Source of the DNA: Capronia americana
Taxonomy: Eukaryota > Ascomycota > Eurotiomycetes > Chaetothyriales > Herpotrichiellaceae
DNA length: 64,000 nt
Direction: 5' to 3'
Assembly: GCA_016110215.1 (NCBI GenBank)
Contig: JADWQD010000009.1
Span: forward strand, 746,093 to 810,092
The notes beneath the pieces are model-generated. The model saw nothing but the letters and a program-made list of their open reading frames with translations, did no database searches and had not been told where the DNA came from. Numbering within the stretch: position 1 is the stretch's first letter; every line of letters starts with the position of its first letter. Positions 11,426 through 22,301 of the stretch are shown here, piece after piece. The position numbers and the translations under genes are program-made.

Positions 11426-11851
11426 GGAATCGAAGGGCCAAGCAAACATGCATTGCGAGAGAAAGGGGGATGTCTGACTGACTGGATATAAACGCATGAA
11501 CGGATGAATAGTCGCGCGCAGTCCAGTCCAGTCCAGTCCGATCTAGTCCAGGCAGGCAGAGAGGGATGGGGTCTCGAGTCTCTCAGCTCCGCTACACAAT
11601 AACGGTCTGTACCCAGGAAAGTATTAATACTATACTATACAGAGGAGGGTTGAAAGAGCAGGCGAGGTCGACGCATTCGCTAGAGATTTATTGATTCGCC
11701 GTGTCAAGACATCAGGCAAAGGATACGTTGTAATTCCGATGATGAGCGGGTTGATCAATTCCCGAGATATATACTCCGCAGGTACCTAAAGGACCCCGTC
11801 CTGTCCATACCTCACCGATTGAGGCCGCTCATGCGTTCAGACCTATCGACC
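11426..11851. other. Convergent intergenic spacer with a short GTCCA repeat
   Basis: This is the 3'-to-3' spacer between the CorA-like gene and PEX14. It holds four tandem GTCCA units at about 11521-11540. I see no gene. Confidence 0.5.
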
Positions 11852-13105
11852 TCACCTTGTGGGCAATGTGAACGGCTGGGCGGGCCGCGCGGTGGGGAAA
11901 TTGCGTGAACTCAGGAACGCACCCTTGAGGGCTCGGATCTCGTTCTTGAATTTCGTGGCCTCCGAGGTGTCTTTCTTGGCGCTCTTGTCACTGCTCTTGT
12001 CGCCTGCTCCAGGGCCGCCGTAACTTGTATAACTGCTGTTGTAGTCGATCTGGAAGGGGTTGTAGCTCGCTTCCAGTTTGTCGAGCGTCGATTGGAAATC
12101 CGACATCGATTGCTGGAGGCGGTCATGGGAAAAGTGTGTTGTTTGCGAACTGAGGAGCGAAGAGAGGGTGGAGTGTAGGCTACGCAGGCGGGAGGATTGT
12201 GATGTCGTGGGATCTTGTGCCGGCAGGACATCGTCATCCTCGCCCCAGAGGGAAGTCGTGTTTGTAGGGAGGGGTGACGTCTGGGTTGCAATGTCGCGGT
12301 GGAAGAGCTCGGTGGGGTCCGAGTCTGTGGATTCTAGATCCTCGTCCTTTGTCTTTTGCTGTTGAGACTGCAGAGCTGAGAGGCTGGGTATATACGGGAC
12401 GTGTGAGACGGTGGATTCGAGCTTCGTGTTGAGGGTCTCAAGGTCCGCTCTGGCTGTGTCGGCTAGTGAGTGTCGTGCTTCAGTAAGGGATTCGAGCATA
12501 GGCTGAACGAGATATTTGCTTGCGCCCCATGTCAAGACCGACACGCCAGCCAGTGCGTAGGCAGCATTGGCGAGGCGCTCGAATGTGACGAGCGGTGGTG
12601 GTTTCTGTGGCTTGAGTAGGAATTCTGGGTATGTTATTATGGGAGGGATGTCCCGCTTGGGAGAGGCCGCGGGTGTGGGTGTGTGTTGGGGTACTGGTTC
12701 TGAAGCAAGCGGTCGCGACGCTGCGGGTACTGCTTGTTCTTGCTCTCTTATGCTAGGGCTCGGGCTGGTGTCGTGGATTGTTTTCAGTTCCGAGGTCTCG
12801 TCGAGGGTTGTTGGAGAGGCTGCCGGCTCAGGACCCAGGAGCTTTTCTATGTCATCCGGTTGTACGCCTTTTTTCTGCAAGAACTCGACCTTGCTTTCTC
12901 GGGAAGCGTCTCGTATGGAATCGTCTTCGAGCAACTTTTGCGCTTGTTCGAGTCGAGGTGGCTCTAAGGTGGAGGGTGATTGTGTCGTGCTTTGCCCTGT
13001 CGATGATTGATCGCCGGACGGGGCACTCTGTTCTTTGGCGCTGGATTGCCAGCTCTGCTGCCATGCCGGAATGGCAGGCGTCTTTCTGGAGTCTTGGTCT
13101 GCCAT
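11852..13105 (-). CDS. PEX14: Peroxin, Pex14 family (Pex14 or Pex14/17-like)
   Basis: A component of the peroxisomal docking complex that receives cargo-loaded Pex5/Pex7. Single exon, 417 residues from the ATG at 13105 (MADQDSRKTPAIPAWQ); another in-frame ATG lies 18 nt upstream. The Pex14 N-terminal domain is at residues 50-92 with the typical core SKVEFLQKKGVQPDDIEKLL. A Pro-rich linker leads to YPEFLLKPQKPPPLV and a hydrophobic stretch (ANAAYALAGVSVLTW) that fits the membrane-associated segment. A predicted coiled region follows (ESLTEARHSLADTARADLE). The C-terminus EIRALKGAFLSSRNFP recalls the Pex14/17 (PEX33) proteins of filamentous fungi. I therefore cannot separate true Pex14 from that paralogue by eye. 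It is divergent from the Ies2-like gene. Confidence 0.85.
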   Translation of the reverse strand: MADQDSRKTPAIPAWQQSWQSSAKEQSAPSGDQSSTGQSTTQSPSTLEPPRLEQAQKLLEDDSIRDASRESKVEFLQKKGVQPDDIEKLLGPEPAASPTTLDETSELKTIHDTSPSPSIREQEQAVPAASRPLASEPVPQHTPTPAASPKRDIPPIITYPEFLLKPQKPPPLVTFERLANAAYALAGVSVLTWGASKYLVQPMLESLTEARHSLADTARADLETLNTKLESTVSHVPYIPSLSALQSQQQKTKDEDLESTDSDPTELFHRDIATQTSPLPTNTTSLWGEDDDVLPAQDPTTSQSSRLRSLHSTLSSLLSSQTTHFSHDRLQQSMSDFQSTLDKLEASYNPFQIDYNSSYTSYGGPGAGDKSSDKSAKKDTSEATKFKNEIRALKGAFLSSRNFPTARPAQPFTLPTR

Positions 13106-13545
13106 ACTGTATTTCCACTGCAAGTTGGACAGGCCAGGAAGCAGAATGCGACAAAGGGAAATGACGGAGGATTCCCCAGCCTCGGCTCATCCAGATTGTA
13201 TGGGGCGCGGAGGTTCACCAGCCACAGCAGCCACATGCCAGGCCGGAGAACAGCCACATCCAGATTTCATTTCCCACGCCACTGTTGTTTGGAGAGTTAG
13301 GTGTCAAAACCCTGCTGTTGGTATATCTCTTTGTTATAGACAGCTGGAGAAATCTTGTCCTTGTCAGAAATCTGCCTGCACATATGTAGACTCGACGCGA
13401 TTGAGCGGATATTGTACGCCATCCAATAACCAAACGTGAGGGCACGAGAACTTCACGAGGGATTCAGCGCCACTGGAGACGCAGAAGCGCGACACACCGC
13501 AGCGGACAAGCTTAGGCATTTAGCCGAGCCTGGAACCTTGGAGCC
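13106..13545. promoter_or_regulatory. Divergent promoter region, PEX14 / IES2-like
   Basis: This 440 bp spacer lies between the two divergent start codons at 13105 and 13546. It presumably holds both core promoters. I recognise no factor site or further gene. Confidence 0.4.
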
Positions 13546-15501
13546 ATGACAGATAGAAGCCGGCGTGTGCGACGTCAGATTAGCGATGCTGCCGATGACC
13601 CTTCGGAAGACTCTGACCAGGCCAGCGGTGAAGATTATAACCCAAGACGATTCGACTCGATGAGACGGGCAGGCAAATATGAGTGAGTCCTCTTCTTTCA
13701 CTTTTCTATGGCGAGGACCTTCGCTTCGCTTCACTGCGGCGCCAATCTGCATGGACGCGCCTGCTTCCTTTCGGCTGTCAGGGGCAGTGGGCTCAATCAC
13801 AAGGACACACACCACCCCGCTAGCACCACCGCCGTGAGACGGGGCCAGCAGTGAAGACAGAACCAGCGCTGCCGTGAACGCCCCGACAATCAAATCACTC
13901 CCACCCCACGGCTTTGTTCAATGCCTCTTCCGCAATCAGTAGGACTTCCTGCGTCACGCCTTGATAGGAGAACGAACAGCAGATAAATTTTCTTTCATCA
14001 TGGCTTTTGTTACCTTGCACTACCGAAGGAGGCACAAGGCAGGAGCTAACCATGTTTCCAGATCTTCGGCAGCATCGACCCCAGCGTCGTCCAGACCACG
14101 GCGGTCCGGGGCGTCGGCAGCTCCAAGTAATGTCTCATCGGCCACATTCCAGCGAGGATCTGGCACTTCGGATGACCGGCGACAGAGTCTGAAGCTGACG
14201 GTCAAGGCTCCTCCGAGCAAGTTGAGAGAAGTCATGCGGGCCAATGAGGTTGAATCCCTCCATGATACACTTGGCGGAGGCAAGGTCCTGGATGCGCCAC
14301 GAAGCAGTCGACGCTCAACATTGGCTGCAAGAACAAGCACCCAAACTGCTCAGAAATCAAAATATGCCGAGTATGGTGAGAGCGATATCGAAGACGAAGA
14401 TGAAGACGAGGACGAAGAGGACGAAGAGGATGATGTCGATGGCGACGATGGGGATGAGCAGGATGCGATGCGAAATGATTTTGAAGAGCTTGGTGCCGAG
14501 CCCGAAGGTGACACTGACGACGAGGATGTCGAGATGGAAGATGCACCTACGCCACCCCCGTCTAAGCGCAATCCTGCCGCCAAACCACCCAAGATCACAC
14601 TGAAACCCCCGGCTACTGTAGACGGCAAGCAATCCGCAAAACCGAAGTTGATCGTCACCCCTGCAAAGGCCGGCCCGGTCAAGTCCGTCGAAGACCAGGA
14701 AATGGAGGATGACACAGACGACGATGAGGTCGACGAGTCATCTGATCTCTCCGACGAAGATGACGAGGAGCAGACAAATCTCAACGACGACGACGCCGAA
14801 GGCGAGGAAGAAGAGATTGCGCTCGACCAAGATGCACCCGGCGAAGACGAAGACCTTGGAGCTGATTTGGATGATACAAACGACCTCGACGATAGCAGCG
14901 ACGAGACCCCTGCTTCTGGTTCCGCCACTCCCGATCTGAGTAGAATGACGAAGAGGCAGCGAGGCAGACCAGAGGACCAAGGGACCCTGATGGCGCTGGA
15001 CATGGCACCCCAACAGCGAAAGGTATGCCATTGCGGGGGAGCGGATTGCAATCAAACTCACACTAACTGGCTATAGTTCTTCACCGACGCCGAGAAAGCC
15101 ATGAAGAAGGACGAACATGCCAGAAAACGCAAGGAGTTGACAAAACGAAAGGTGCAGGAGGAGAAGACCGCTGCCCTGAATCGACTGGTACGTGACGTGC
15201 ATTTATTCTGTATACGCCCCTGCTGACCGCACGCCAGCTCAAACCTCAAGTATCCAAGACCAGAGGAGCTGCCCCAAAACCAGAGACACTGGCGGCGGCG
15301 GCGGCGGCTGCCGCAGTCGGGTCGCCCTACGAGGAGGAAGAGGTCTATATGAGAGCCAACCCCATCTACACCCGATGGATCAGCACGAAAGACGGTGTCA
15401 AGTTGGGTGTCCCAGAGGAATGGTTGGGCAAGAAGGTCGGACGCTGCTTTGGACCCCCGTTATCTCCAAGCAACGGCTCCCTCGTGCATGAAATCGAGTA
15501 A
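13546..15501 (+). CDS. IES2: INO80 chromatin-remodelling complex subunit, Ies2-like
   Basis: A nuclear subunit of the INO80 remodeller. Ies2-type subunits carry a PAPA-1 region. Four exons fit in frame: 13546-13682, 14062-15022, 15077-15187 and 15238-15501, giving 490 residues. Exon 1 encodes MTDRSRRVRRQISDAADD and ends in a phase-2 junction. The centre is extremely acidic (Glu/Asp runs encoded near 14389-14460 and 14700-14900). The PAPA-1-like block is the basic helix KAMKKDEHARKRKELTKRKV followed by EEKTAALNRLLKPQVSK, near residues 370-415. The C-terminus has YMRANPIYTRWIS and KLGVPEEWLGKKVGRCFGPP, conserved in fungal Ies2 proteins. A poly-Ala run precedes it. Intron 1 is long for this window (379 nt). 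The whole has a nuclear, highly charged character. Confidence 0.88.
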
Positions 15502-16394
15502 AGGATAAACGGGTCACATCTTATTTGGTATTACAGATGTTTGGTGATCTATTGACTTCGGTGGAAAAGTCTACAAGTCCAGAGGGCGGAGCGAAGCTTT
15601 GCGATCGAAGGCAATCGACTCATTCTGACACCAACAATCCGAGAGCATTGATATGAGCATGGTCAGGCATTCAGCCCTAGGGAGATTACCAAATAGCCAT
15701 CCTTTTCATGAACCATTACAACCATCAACATATTCCTTGATGTCTTTGTCGCATAATCACAATCGTTTGTCCACACCGTGCACCTCTTCGGCTGATGCGA
15801 GCTCTTCAAGCGTAAAATGGGTAGTCCTGCCCCCTTCGAGCTTCACTGAGATTCCAAGACTGAGGAAAGGAACCAACCACAACACAGATACTCTTTCAGT
15901 TCCGCTACCTTGGTCATTCGGTCTGATGCGTCTCCCTTGTCCGAGAATGACTTCCGAGGCTATTATACTCCCTTCTACCGCCCAGGCGACAGCTGTGTCT
16001 GCGATCAGAGCCGATATCCCCCGTATCGATCAAACATATTTCTGTCTCTGCACGAATTGTCTCGATCAAGGAATTCATCCGAGACAATCCATTGCATTTT
16101 TCTGCACAACCTGGAATAGCTCTCGAGGCCTTGATATCGGCTGGTGTTATTCTTCCCAGTGCATGGCACTTCGTTATGACGACATAGACCCGGGATTGAC
16201 TCTATGACTGTACATTTGCCTTTCATGTGCAGTCGGTCTGCCTTCGACGTCGTTTATGTGGATGGGCTGCTCTGTCGTGACGCTGGTCGCCCGAACACTG
16301 CGTGAGTTCCCGAGTGCCGCAGGCGCTTCCACCCAGCGGCATCTGGGAAGATCACATCTCGCCTGATTGTGGATGGAACTTCAGCCCCAGGGTT
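15502..16394. other. Intergenic, possible decayed coding frame on the minus strand
   Basis: There is no complete gene that I can support. A minus-strand frame of about 90 codons (roughly 15757-16029) has a protein-like character (SALIADTAVAWAVEGS, then GGRTTHFTLEELASAEEVHG) but no start and no usable splice acceptor upstream. It is discussed in the findings. Confidence 0.35.
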
Positions 16395-16743
16395 TCAGGC
16401 AGCCTTGGATTTTTGCGCATTCTCATCCAGGAGGGCGGTAGTATCGTTTCTCATCGCAGGAATTTCCATCATATTGGGCCCCAAGTCCGAAGCAGAGCGC
16501 TCCCTGCGTCGAGCGAGTTGTATTAGCAAGCGAGTATTTGGTATAGGGGGGTTGGCACAGGGTGCAGACGAACTCTTCCTTCAACTTCTCCAGTTCTCGG
16601 GCTTCAAAGGCGGGCTTGAAGGTGGTGTAGCCTGCGACAGGATTAGCACGCGGGAGTATGTGCAGATGGTTAAGGCTTTTCTTCTCACCATTGAGCACGC
16701 CGAAGCCGATGACCAGGACCCAACCAAACAGCCGACGACTCAT
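16395..16743 (-). CDS. Small single-TM protein (78 aa), three exons, unknown function
   Basis: Three short exons fit: complement 16689-16743, 16559-16631 and 16395-16503, giving 78 residues. Exon 1 encodes MSRRLFGWVLVIGFGVLN, a short basic start and one hydrophobic helix. Exon 2 continues GYTTFKPAFEARELEKLKEE, an amphipathic charged helix. Exon 3 encodes RSASDLGPNMMEIPAMRND, then ends QKSKAA-stop. Intron 1 is 57 nt (GTGAGA donor, CGCAG acceptor, CTAAT branch-like box). Intron 2 is 55 nt with a weaker GTGCCA donor but a strong TGCTAATAC branch box and CGCAG acceptor. The organisation resembles small inner-mitochondrial or ER tail-anchored fungal proteins, but I do not recognise the family. The exon 2 end is the least certain point. 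Confidence 0.6.
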
Positions 16744-17791
16744 CTTGGCCTCTTTCCACGCCTGTGTCAGAACTACCTACTGTGTACTCGCCGCGAATGT
16801 TGTAACTTCCTCGTATGTAAAATGCCGTCAACATGGGGCTAGCCACTCGGAATTATTCCATGGGTTCGATCCACAATCGCTTGGCGACCAAAAGCGATGG
16901 ATAATCTGCTCATCAACAGGTTATCCGGCGGGAGGCTAAACCCCTGTCGAGAGTCATAACACTGTCGGAGGTTTTCAAAGGGGCCGTCAAAGGCTGGATA
17001 CTGTAGATGGACCGTCCCATGTCGCCTCACCGAGCCGCTATCGCCGGCTCTCGGCAAGGAGTAAAGTCTCTCGGCTCAACACGGTCGTTTCTCAAGCCTG
17101 CCCCACGAACAGTCTAGAGAGTGGTGTCGAGACAGAGACCGCTGTCCGAAAAACAGCGATAGTGTCCAGAGGTCGTGGCGCAGGTCCTTCGTGTCCACGG
17201 GAACCACAGCGAGTCGAGAAATACGCCCAGGTGACCCTCTAACGAGGAACGTGGTTGGGCTTCGGTCCAGATCCTGTGGCATGTATACTGCATGCAGGAA
17301 ATGCTTTCCTGTTGGAGTTGGAGTTGGCTCGGCATGAGGACTGGCAGTGCGTGTGCCTTTCTAGCCGCATATCAATGACGAGGACATGAATGACGTGCTC
17401 TCTAGGTATTCGCCCCCGTCCGTTTCAGAGGAATACACAGACTACACTGTATAAAAAGGGGACGTCCCAAGTGTCCCGGCCGGGCCACGGAATTATCAGG
17501 GCGCGACGTCGCGTGCTCGTCTCCCAGGGCGGCATAATGAGACCGGCACAATCAGAATTAAGGCCGTCTTGGGCCGGAGGACCTTGAAATCGAATGATGG
17601 TACGGCCCGTCATTGATATGACGGCCCTCTCGTTACACTCCTTATCCTCCTCCCGGTCAAGTCCCGCATCCGCGTCTCGGCTGAGGTCGGCCTTTGATTT
17701 AAAGACAAACACTCGCCACGGATCTGGAGCTTTCGGAGAGACAAGAAGCACAACGTGGTGACGTGAAAAAAAGAGGGAAAGAAAAGCAAAC
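16744..17791. other. Intergenic, no gene recognised
   Basis: About 1 kb upstream of both the small minus-strand gene and the plus-strand hydrolase, so it is a divergent promoter region. Only short frames are present. A purine-rich leader (AAAAAAGAGGGAAAGAAAAG) directly precedes the hydrolase ATG. Confidence 0.45.
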
Positions 17792-18802
17792 ATGGCAGCC
17801 AGCTTGCAGTACACAGAGCTTCCAGAGCGAGCCAAGATCGCGATCGAGACTCTTGTCGATGAATCATATGTCAAGGAGCGGATTGAAAAGTTCGCGTCCG
17901 TTCCACCGCGCGACGGCGACGCAGAGGGCGACACGGAGGTCCTCGATGAGGTTGAGTTCACCCACCACTTCGCCGAAGTTCCCGGTGACCACGAAACCGT
18001 GAGATATCACTATGTCGAGGCGGGCCCGGCGCAAGGCGAAGCGGTTGTCTTCCTCCACGGCATCCCCGACAGCTGGTTTCAATTCTTCCACCAGATGGCG
18101 GCCCTGGCCAGGGCCGGATACCACTGTGTTGCCCCGGACCTGAAAGGCTACGGGCAATCGGAGAAGCGGCCTGGTGACTATCGGCACGAGGGCGCGGCTG
18201 AAGAGATCTTTGCTCTCTTGACGCAGAAGATCGGACTGACCGAATTCAACCTCGTGACGCATGATCGGGGCACCTGCCAGGCCGACTACCTCGTCTTCCA
18301 CCATCCGGAACACGTGCTTCGATACGGTCGAGGCGAACAGCACCTCTATCACTTCAATCCCATCCTCTCACCACAAGGCGAGCTGTTCATGAATGCGCCA
18401 CGGACGGGACAGATGGACGATGCGCGCCGCTTTGTGCCCTGGGCGTACGCCGCGGTGAGCAAGTTGCCCATCCCGGACTCGGACTTCACTCGCATCATTC
18501 AAGAGTTCTCGTATCCCGACATCAGCACCGCTGTTCCTCGATACTTCAACTCTTCTTCCTTCCGCGCCGAGTGGCTGGATCGCCGCAACCGGCTGATGGC
18601 GGGTTGGAAATGTCCCGTCATGATCCTTCAAGGATATGATAGCAAGACCCAGCCCCGAGAATTTTATGAGAATGCGCGACACTACATCCCCAATGCCAGA
18701 GAGGTTGCCGTCGTCTTCCTTCCAGGCGGTCATTTCTGGACCAAAGAAAGCCCCAAGGAGACCACGGAGGCGATCCGCAAGATGCTCGCCATGCCCATTT
18801 GA
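17792..18802 (+). CDS. Alpha/beta hydrolase, epoxide hydrolase / haloalkane dehalogenase type
   Basis: A single-exon protein of 336 residues with an alpha/beta-hydrolase fold. The oxyanion HGIPDSW is at residues 89-95. PDLKGYGQSEKRP (115-127) is the usual strand-4 block. The nucleophile elbow THDRGTCQAD supplies Asp158; an Asp rather than Ser nucleophile is the mark of epoxide hydrolases and dehalogenases. Asp283 in LQGYDSKTQP is the candidate acid and His314 in PGGHFWTKE the general base. The elbow reads HDRG where HDWG is common. There is no signal peptide, so it is probably cytosolic. The N-terminal 50 residues are an acidic extension. It converges on the Zn2Cys6 regulator gene. The substrate is not predictable from sequence. 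Confidence 0.87.
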   Translation: MAASLQYTELPERAKIAIETLVDESYVKERIEKFASVPPRDGDAEGDTEVLDEVEFTHHFAEVPGDHETVRYHYVEAGPAQGEAVVFLHGIPDSWFQFFHQMAALARAGYHCVAPDLKGYGQSEKRPGDYRHEGAAEEIFALLTQKIGLTEFNLVTHDRGTCQADYLVFHHPEHVLRYGRGEQHLYHFNPILSPQGELFMNAPRTGQMDDARRFVPWAYAAVSKLPIPDSDFTRIIQEFSYPDISTAVPRYFNSSSFRAEWLDRRNRLMAGWKCPVMILQGYDSKTQPREFYENARHYIPNAREVAVVFLPGGHFWTKESPKETTEAIRKMLAMPI

Positions 18803-19152
18803 TGCGCTGGCCGAGATCAGGGGCTCCATCTGATTGTGCAAAATCTTCTAAACCGCGGGACATTCGCTCCGCCAAAGAGCCGGGACATCCATAGACTAGC
18901 TGCGAGCCATGGACGCAAATGGACTTCTGCCCATACGTTTACGATCGCCCTTGCCAGCTTAACCTTCATTAACTTTTAACCTGTTGACAGGCGAGTCATA
19001 TCTTTCAAGGCTCGAGACATGTCGGAATATTGAGTCCCTACATCCTCAATCGGCTGTTTAGAGCATCGAGTGCATGGACTAAATGAACACAGCCATCGTG
19101 GCGAGTCATGTCCGTAAGACTCGGGGTTTGCCGTGGCACACCGCCAACAGAT
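18803..19152. other. Convergent spacer, hydrolase / zinc-cluster regulator
   Basis: This is a 350 bp 3'-to-3' spacer between the hydrolase stop and the regulator stop. I see no gene or repeat. Confidence 0.5.
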
Positions 19153-21385
19153 CTAGCCGCTGAGAAAGAGAACAGGAGGCCAGTTCCCGTGATCTGTACG
19201 TTGGTGCACTCGTAGACTGCTCGAGTCGCCAGTCCCCGTCGGCAGCATATCTGTTTGTTGTTTGATCAGCCTTGGCCCGTCGTGCCGTTGGTGCCTCTTC
19301 TCCAGAATCGAGACTCACCAAGCAAAGTCTCCGCGATAGCCCAGTAGCGAGCCAGCCGTTTCAGGGCCAGGCGTACAATGTCCAGGTCTCCTTCGTTCGA
19401 GTGGTTCACATCAGTCGGTCCCAGGAGATGCAGGCACCCAGGACCGGCGAAACCAAAAGCGACATAGGGAATGGAAAAGACGAGATACTGTGGGGACCAG
19501 GCTCTACAAATTTTGGCCATTGCATTTCGGAAACGCAGGAAATCTGGTCGTTTACGCGGATAGCGCATTGGCTGCTGCAAATGTGGGCGCAGGCAGAGAT
19601 ATTGTCGTCGGCTTTGATCGGCTGTCTTCTTCTGAAACTGGAGAAGGGCTTGCGCACTAGACAGAGTTACCGGTGAACGTGCGTCCACAGACAGGCAGAG
19701 ACAGACAGACCGAGACGAGGGGGATGGGAGTGACTAGAACAGACGCTAGATCCTCTCCAAGCAGGCACATCGGTGGCGGCTTACCATTGTAACAGTATGA
19801 GGGTTGACATCACCCAGTTCATCTCCCCAGGTTTGTGCTGCGCAAAAGACGAGGCACTGTCCAGTTCGAAGACTTCAGGCAGCACCATGGCCAGACAATC
19901 TGCACCCAGTTGAATGTTTTCCAACTCGTCGACTGTGGCGGGAGAAGAAGCAGCGTCCACGGCCTGTCGCATGATGGTCGTCGAAGCCAGAAACCAAGCC
20001 CACGTGCTTTGTTTCTGCAGATTGGCCAAGTTTCTCCATGGTGCTTCACTTTTCGCGTCGAGGTACGTGGATGCGCAGTGCTTAGCCTCCAACCAGTCGT
20101 CGTCGGCCATCGGAAGCAGAACGTTTGCATGGCGCAGATCCAGAGCAAATGGAGTCAAGGCCAAGGAGTTGATGAATGTGTCCATGTCCCATATAACCCA
20201 CCAGGCCCGCCGCCTTTCCTCTCGGACTTGCAGAGACTCTTCCGTCGGCACTAGCTCAGAAGCCTTGCCCACAATGATGTCGGCATCAGTGTTTTGCAGG
20301 TCTAATGCATAAGCGAGCCGGGCACATACGCTGCACATCAACCACGCTTGGCGACTCGGCCCGGAGTGAATTGCATTGAACGAGAGGAGGATGAGTCCCT
20401 GCAACAGTTCCAGTGAAGCGTCCTCGAGTTGATGAGATCTGGACCAGATGTCGTACAGTCTGCTTGCTTCTTGAAAGAATCGTTCACCCCGGGCCGCACG
20501 CTTCTCCGCCTTGAACGCCGGCAGCATGCTGAATCTCGTCGACGCGGCCATCATCCCGTTCAGGATTAGAGATTTCTCCAAAGCGAGGCTTTCTAAACGT
20601 TGCCCATCGGCGGAGATCAGGTGACTGTAGCTTCGTTTGAACGAAATACTATCGAACAGAGGTAAATAGTGGTGGACATGTTCAAAAAAGCCATCGATCA
20701 ACTCGAGCGCGACGGGTGCACTGACATGAACGTCGAATCTCAAGCCAGCCAAGCCGCGAGGAGATGCAAGGCCGATAAGATTGACGTTTGGCAATGTCGG
20801 ACCAGCAGGACATGCTTCCCGATGCTTGGGATCATTGTCCCACAGGCCATCATAATCGGGGGAGCTAAATTGTCCCACGGAACCGGGATTAAAAACAGGA
20901 AAGGAGGGAAGCGCAGAAGCCAATCTGGATTCGTCGAGGTTCGGAGACGTAAACTCAGGGTACTGACCGCTGAGCAACTCTGGGGATTGTAGATTTCGAT
21001 CCGGCATCGACGCCGACGTAGGCCACTGAGACATTCCGGGTCCCGCTGCGTATTGTGCACAAAAGCTGGTCGACGGTAGGAACGCATCGAAGTTGCCTGG
21101 GTCGATGGCGGTAGTAGTAGCGGTTGAGTCTGTCACCTGCTGGGACTGGGAGGTAGACGTGCTGACATCCAGAGGTCTGCGGCGGCGGGGCGCTCTGCGA
21201 ACGGGATACATACACGACTCTCCAACGCGCAGACACAACGAACAAAACGGTCGCTTCATGTCGCATTTGGCTTTCTTGCGTCGACATTCCGTGCAAGCTC
21301 GTCGAGGGGGCACCGGTTGGGGTGAGGCTATTGCTTGGTCACCAGCGAGTGGTGGACCAAAGGCGGATGTGATTTGTTCAGACAT
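19153..21385 (-). CDS. Zn2Cys6 transcription factor
   Basis: A nuclear DNA-binding regulator. Three exons fit: complement 19785-21385, 19319-19656 and 19153-19250, giving 678 residues. The ATG at 21385 (MSEQITSAFG) is chosen because it lies 30 residues before the zinc cluster. The frame stays open for 92 more codons upstream. The six zinc ligands are Cys31, Cys34, Cys41, Cys48, Cys51 and Cys58 (C-x2-C-x6-C-x6-C-x2-C-x6-C), followed by a basic linker VRRAPRRRRPLD. A Ser/Pro-rich linker leads to a fungal-specific TF domain beginning ELIDGFFEHVHHYLPLFDSI, a typical opening. The last exon ends WPPVLFLSG-stop and is supported by a GTGAGT donor and an AACAG acceptor. It lies between a hydrolase and a divergent MFS transporter, its possible targets. 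Confidence 0.9.
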
Positions 21386-22301
21386 GATGCCCTCAGTGCA
21401 CCATCGACGAGACATCAGCACTCGAGGCGAACTATCACGGTCAGAGTAGTCAAGTGTAAGATGGTTGAATTGACCACGAAGGCCCAGGTCCAGACTCGAC
21501 CTACGCAGCAAGGTCAGGGTAAACAGAGCTCGATGGCAGCTTTCCCTTCGGGATCTCGATAGGCCGGCTACAGATGTACTGCCTTCTTCATGGCTCGAGC
21601 TCGCATTGTGAGAGAGCCATGCGGATGAGTATACCCTGCCCCCAAATGACGGCACAGCCACACCTGGAAGCTCCCTCAGGTGTGAGAGGAGTGCTGTATA
21701 CGAAGTACGAGGTACGAGGTACTCAACGAACTGTTTCTCACTGATTGGGGCCTGTCAATACAGCCGTAGGCGCCTCGGATCTTGAGCGTTGCGAGTGTGA
21801 ATCAGTTGCGATTCGGTATAGGCCGGTAAGTGCCTGTAAACACCGGTAAGTTGCGCCCTGATTCCGACTGACACCTGTGTCTAACTGCATCCTGTATCAT
21901 CTCCACCATTCTTTGTGTGCCGGCGGACCAAAAGAGGCCCTGAAAACCGACGACAGTGCTTCGCTCATAGGATATCGGTTTGCTCGTTTACGAGAAAGCC
22001 GTGTAGGAGCTTCTGGCGTCGTGGCCCGTCGTCAATCCTTCATGCAGCCAGAGTGGAAGGAAAATCCAGCGGACAATATCTGGCGAAAGGACGTTTGCCG
22101 AAAAGAGCGCTTCTAACAAGTATAGTAATGACGTCTCTGGACGGTCATTACAGACTCTTCGGATAAGCTTTCCAGTTACGCTCATGCCTATCATAAGGCG
22201 TCTTGCATTACCAAGCAAGAAGGAGTCTATATCAACTTACGGGTGCTCTACCCACTCTTGCCCAGCTAGACGAAAGTCTCACAGATAGACAGACTTACGC
22301 C
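21386..22301. promoter_or_regulatory. Divergent promoter region, regulator / MFS transporter
   Basis: A 916 bp spacer between divergent start codons. It contains a tandem TACGAGG/GTACGAGG cluster near 21698-21722. A direct repeat of the form GGCCGGTAAGTGCC and CACCGGTAAGTTGC lies near 21822-21853. Cis-regulation by the adjacent zinc-cluster protein is inference. No paired CGG half-sites were assigned. Confidence 0.4.

Noticed and set aside
14350..15051. Minus-strand frame of 233 codons, almost all Ser
   Set aside because: It is the antisense of the Asp/Glu-rich exon of the Ies2-like gene; GAN/GAR codons read as Ser on the other strand.
15653..16207. Plus-strand 184-codon frame
   Set aside because: Composition is not protein-like and it overlaps a better minus-strand frame in the same stretch.
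16790..16885. tRNA-like T-loop word GGTTCGATCC
   Set aside because: No matching acceptor stem, D-arm or anticodon stem could be folded in the 70-80 nt around it.
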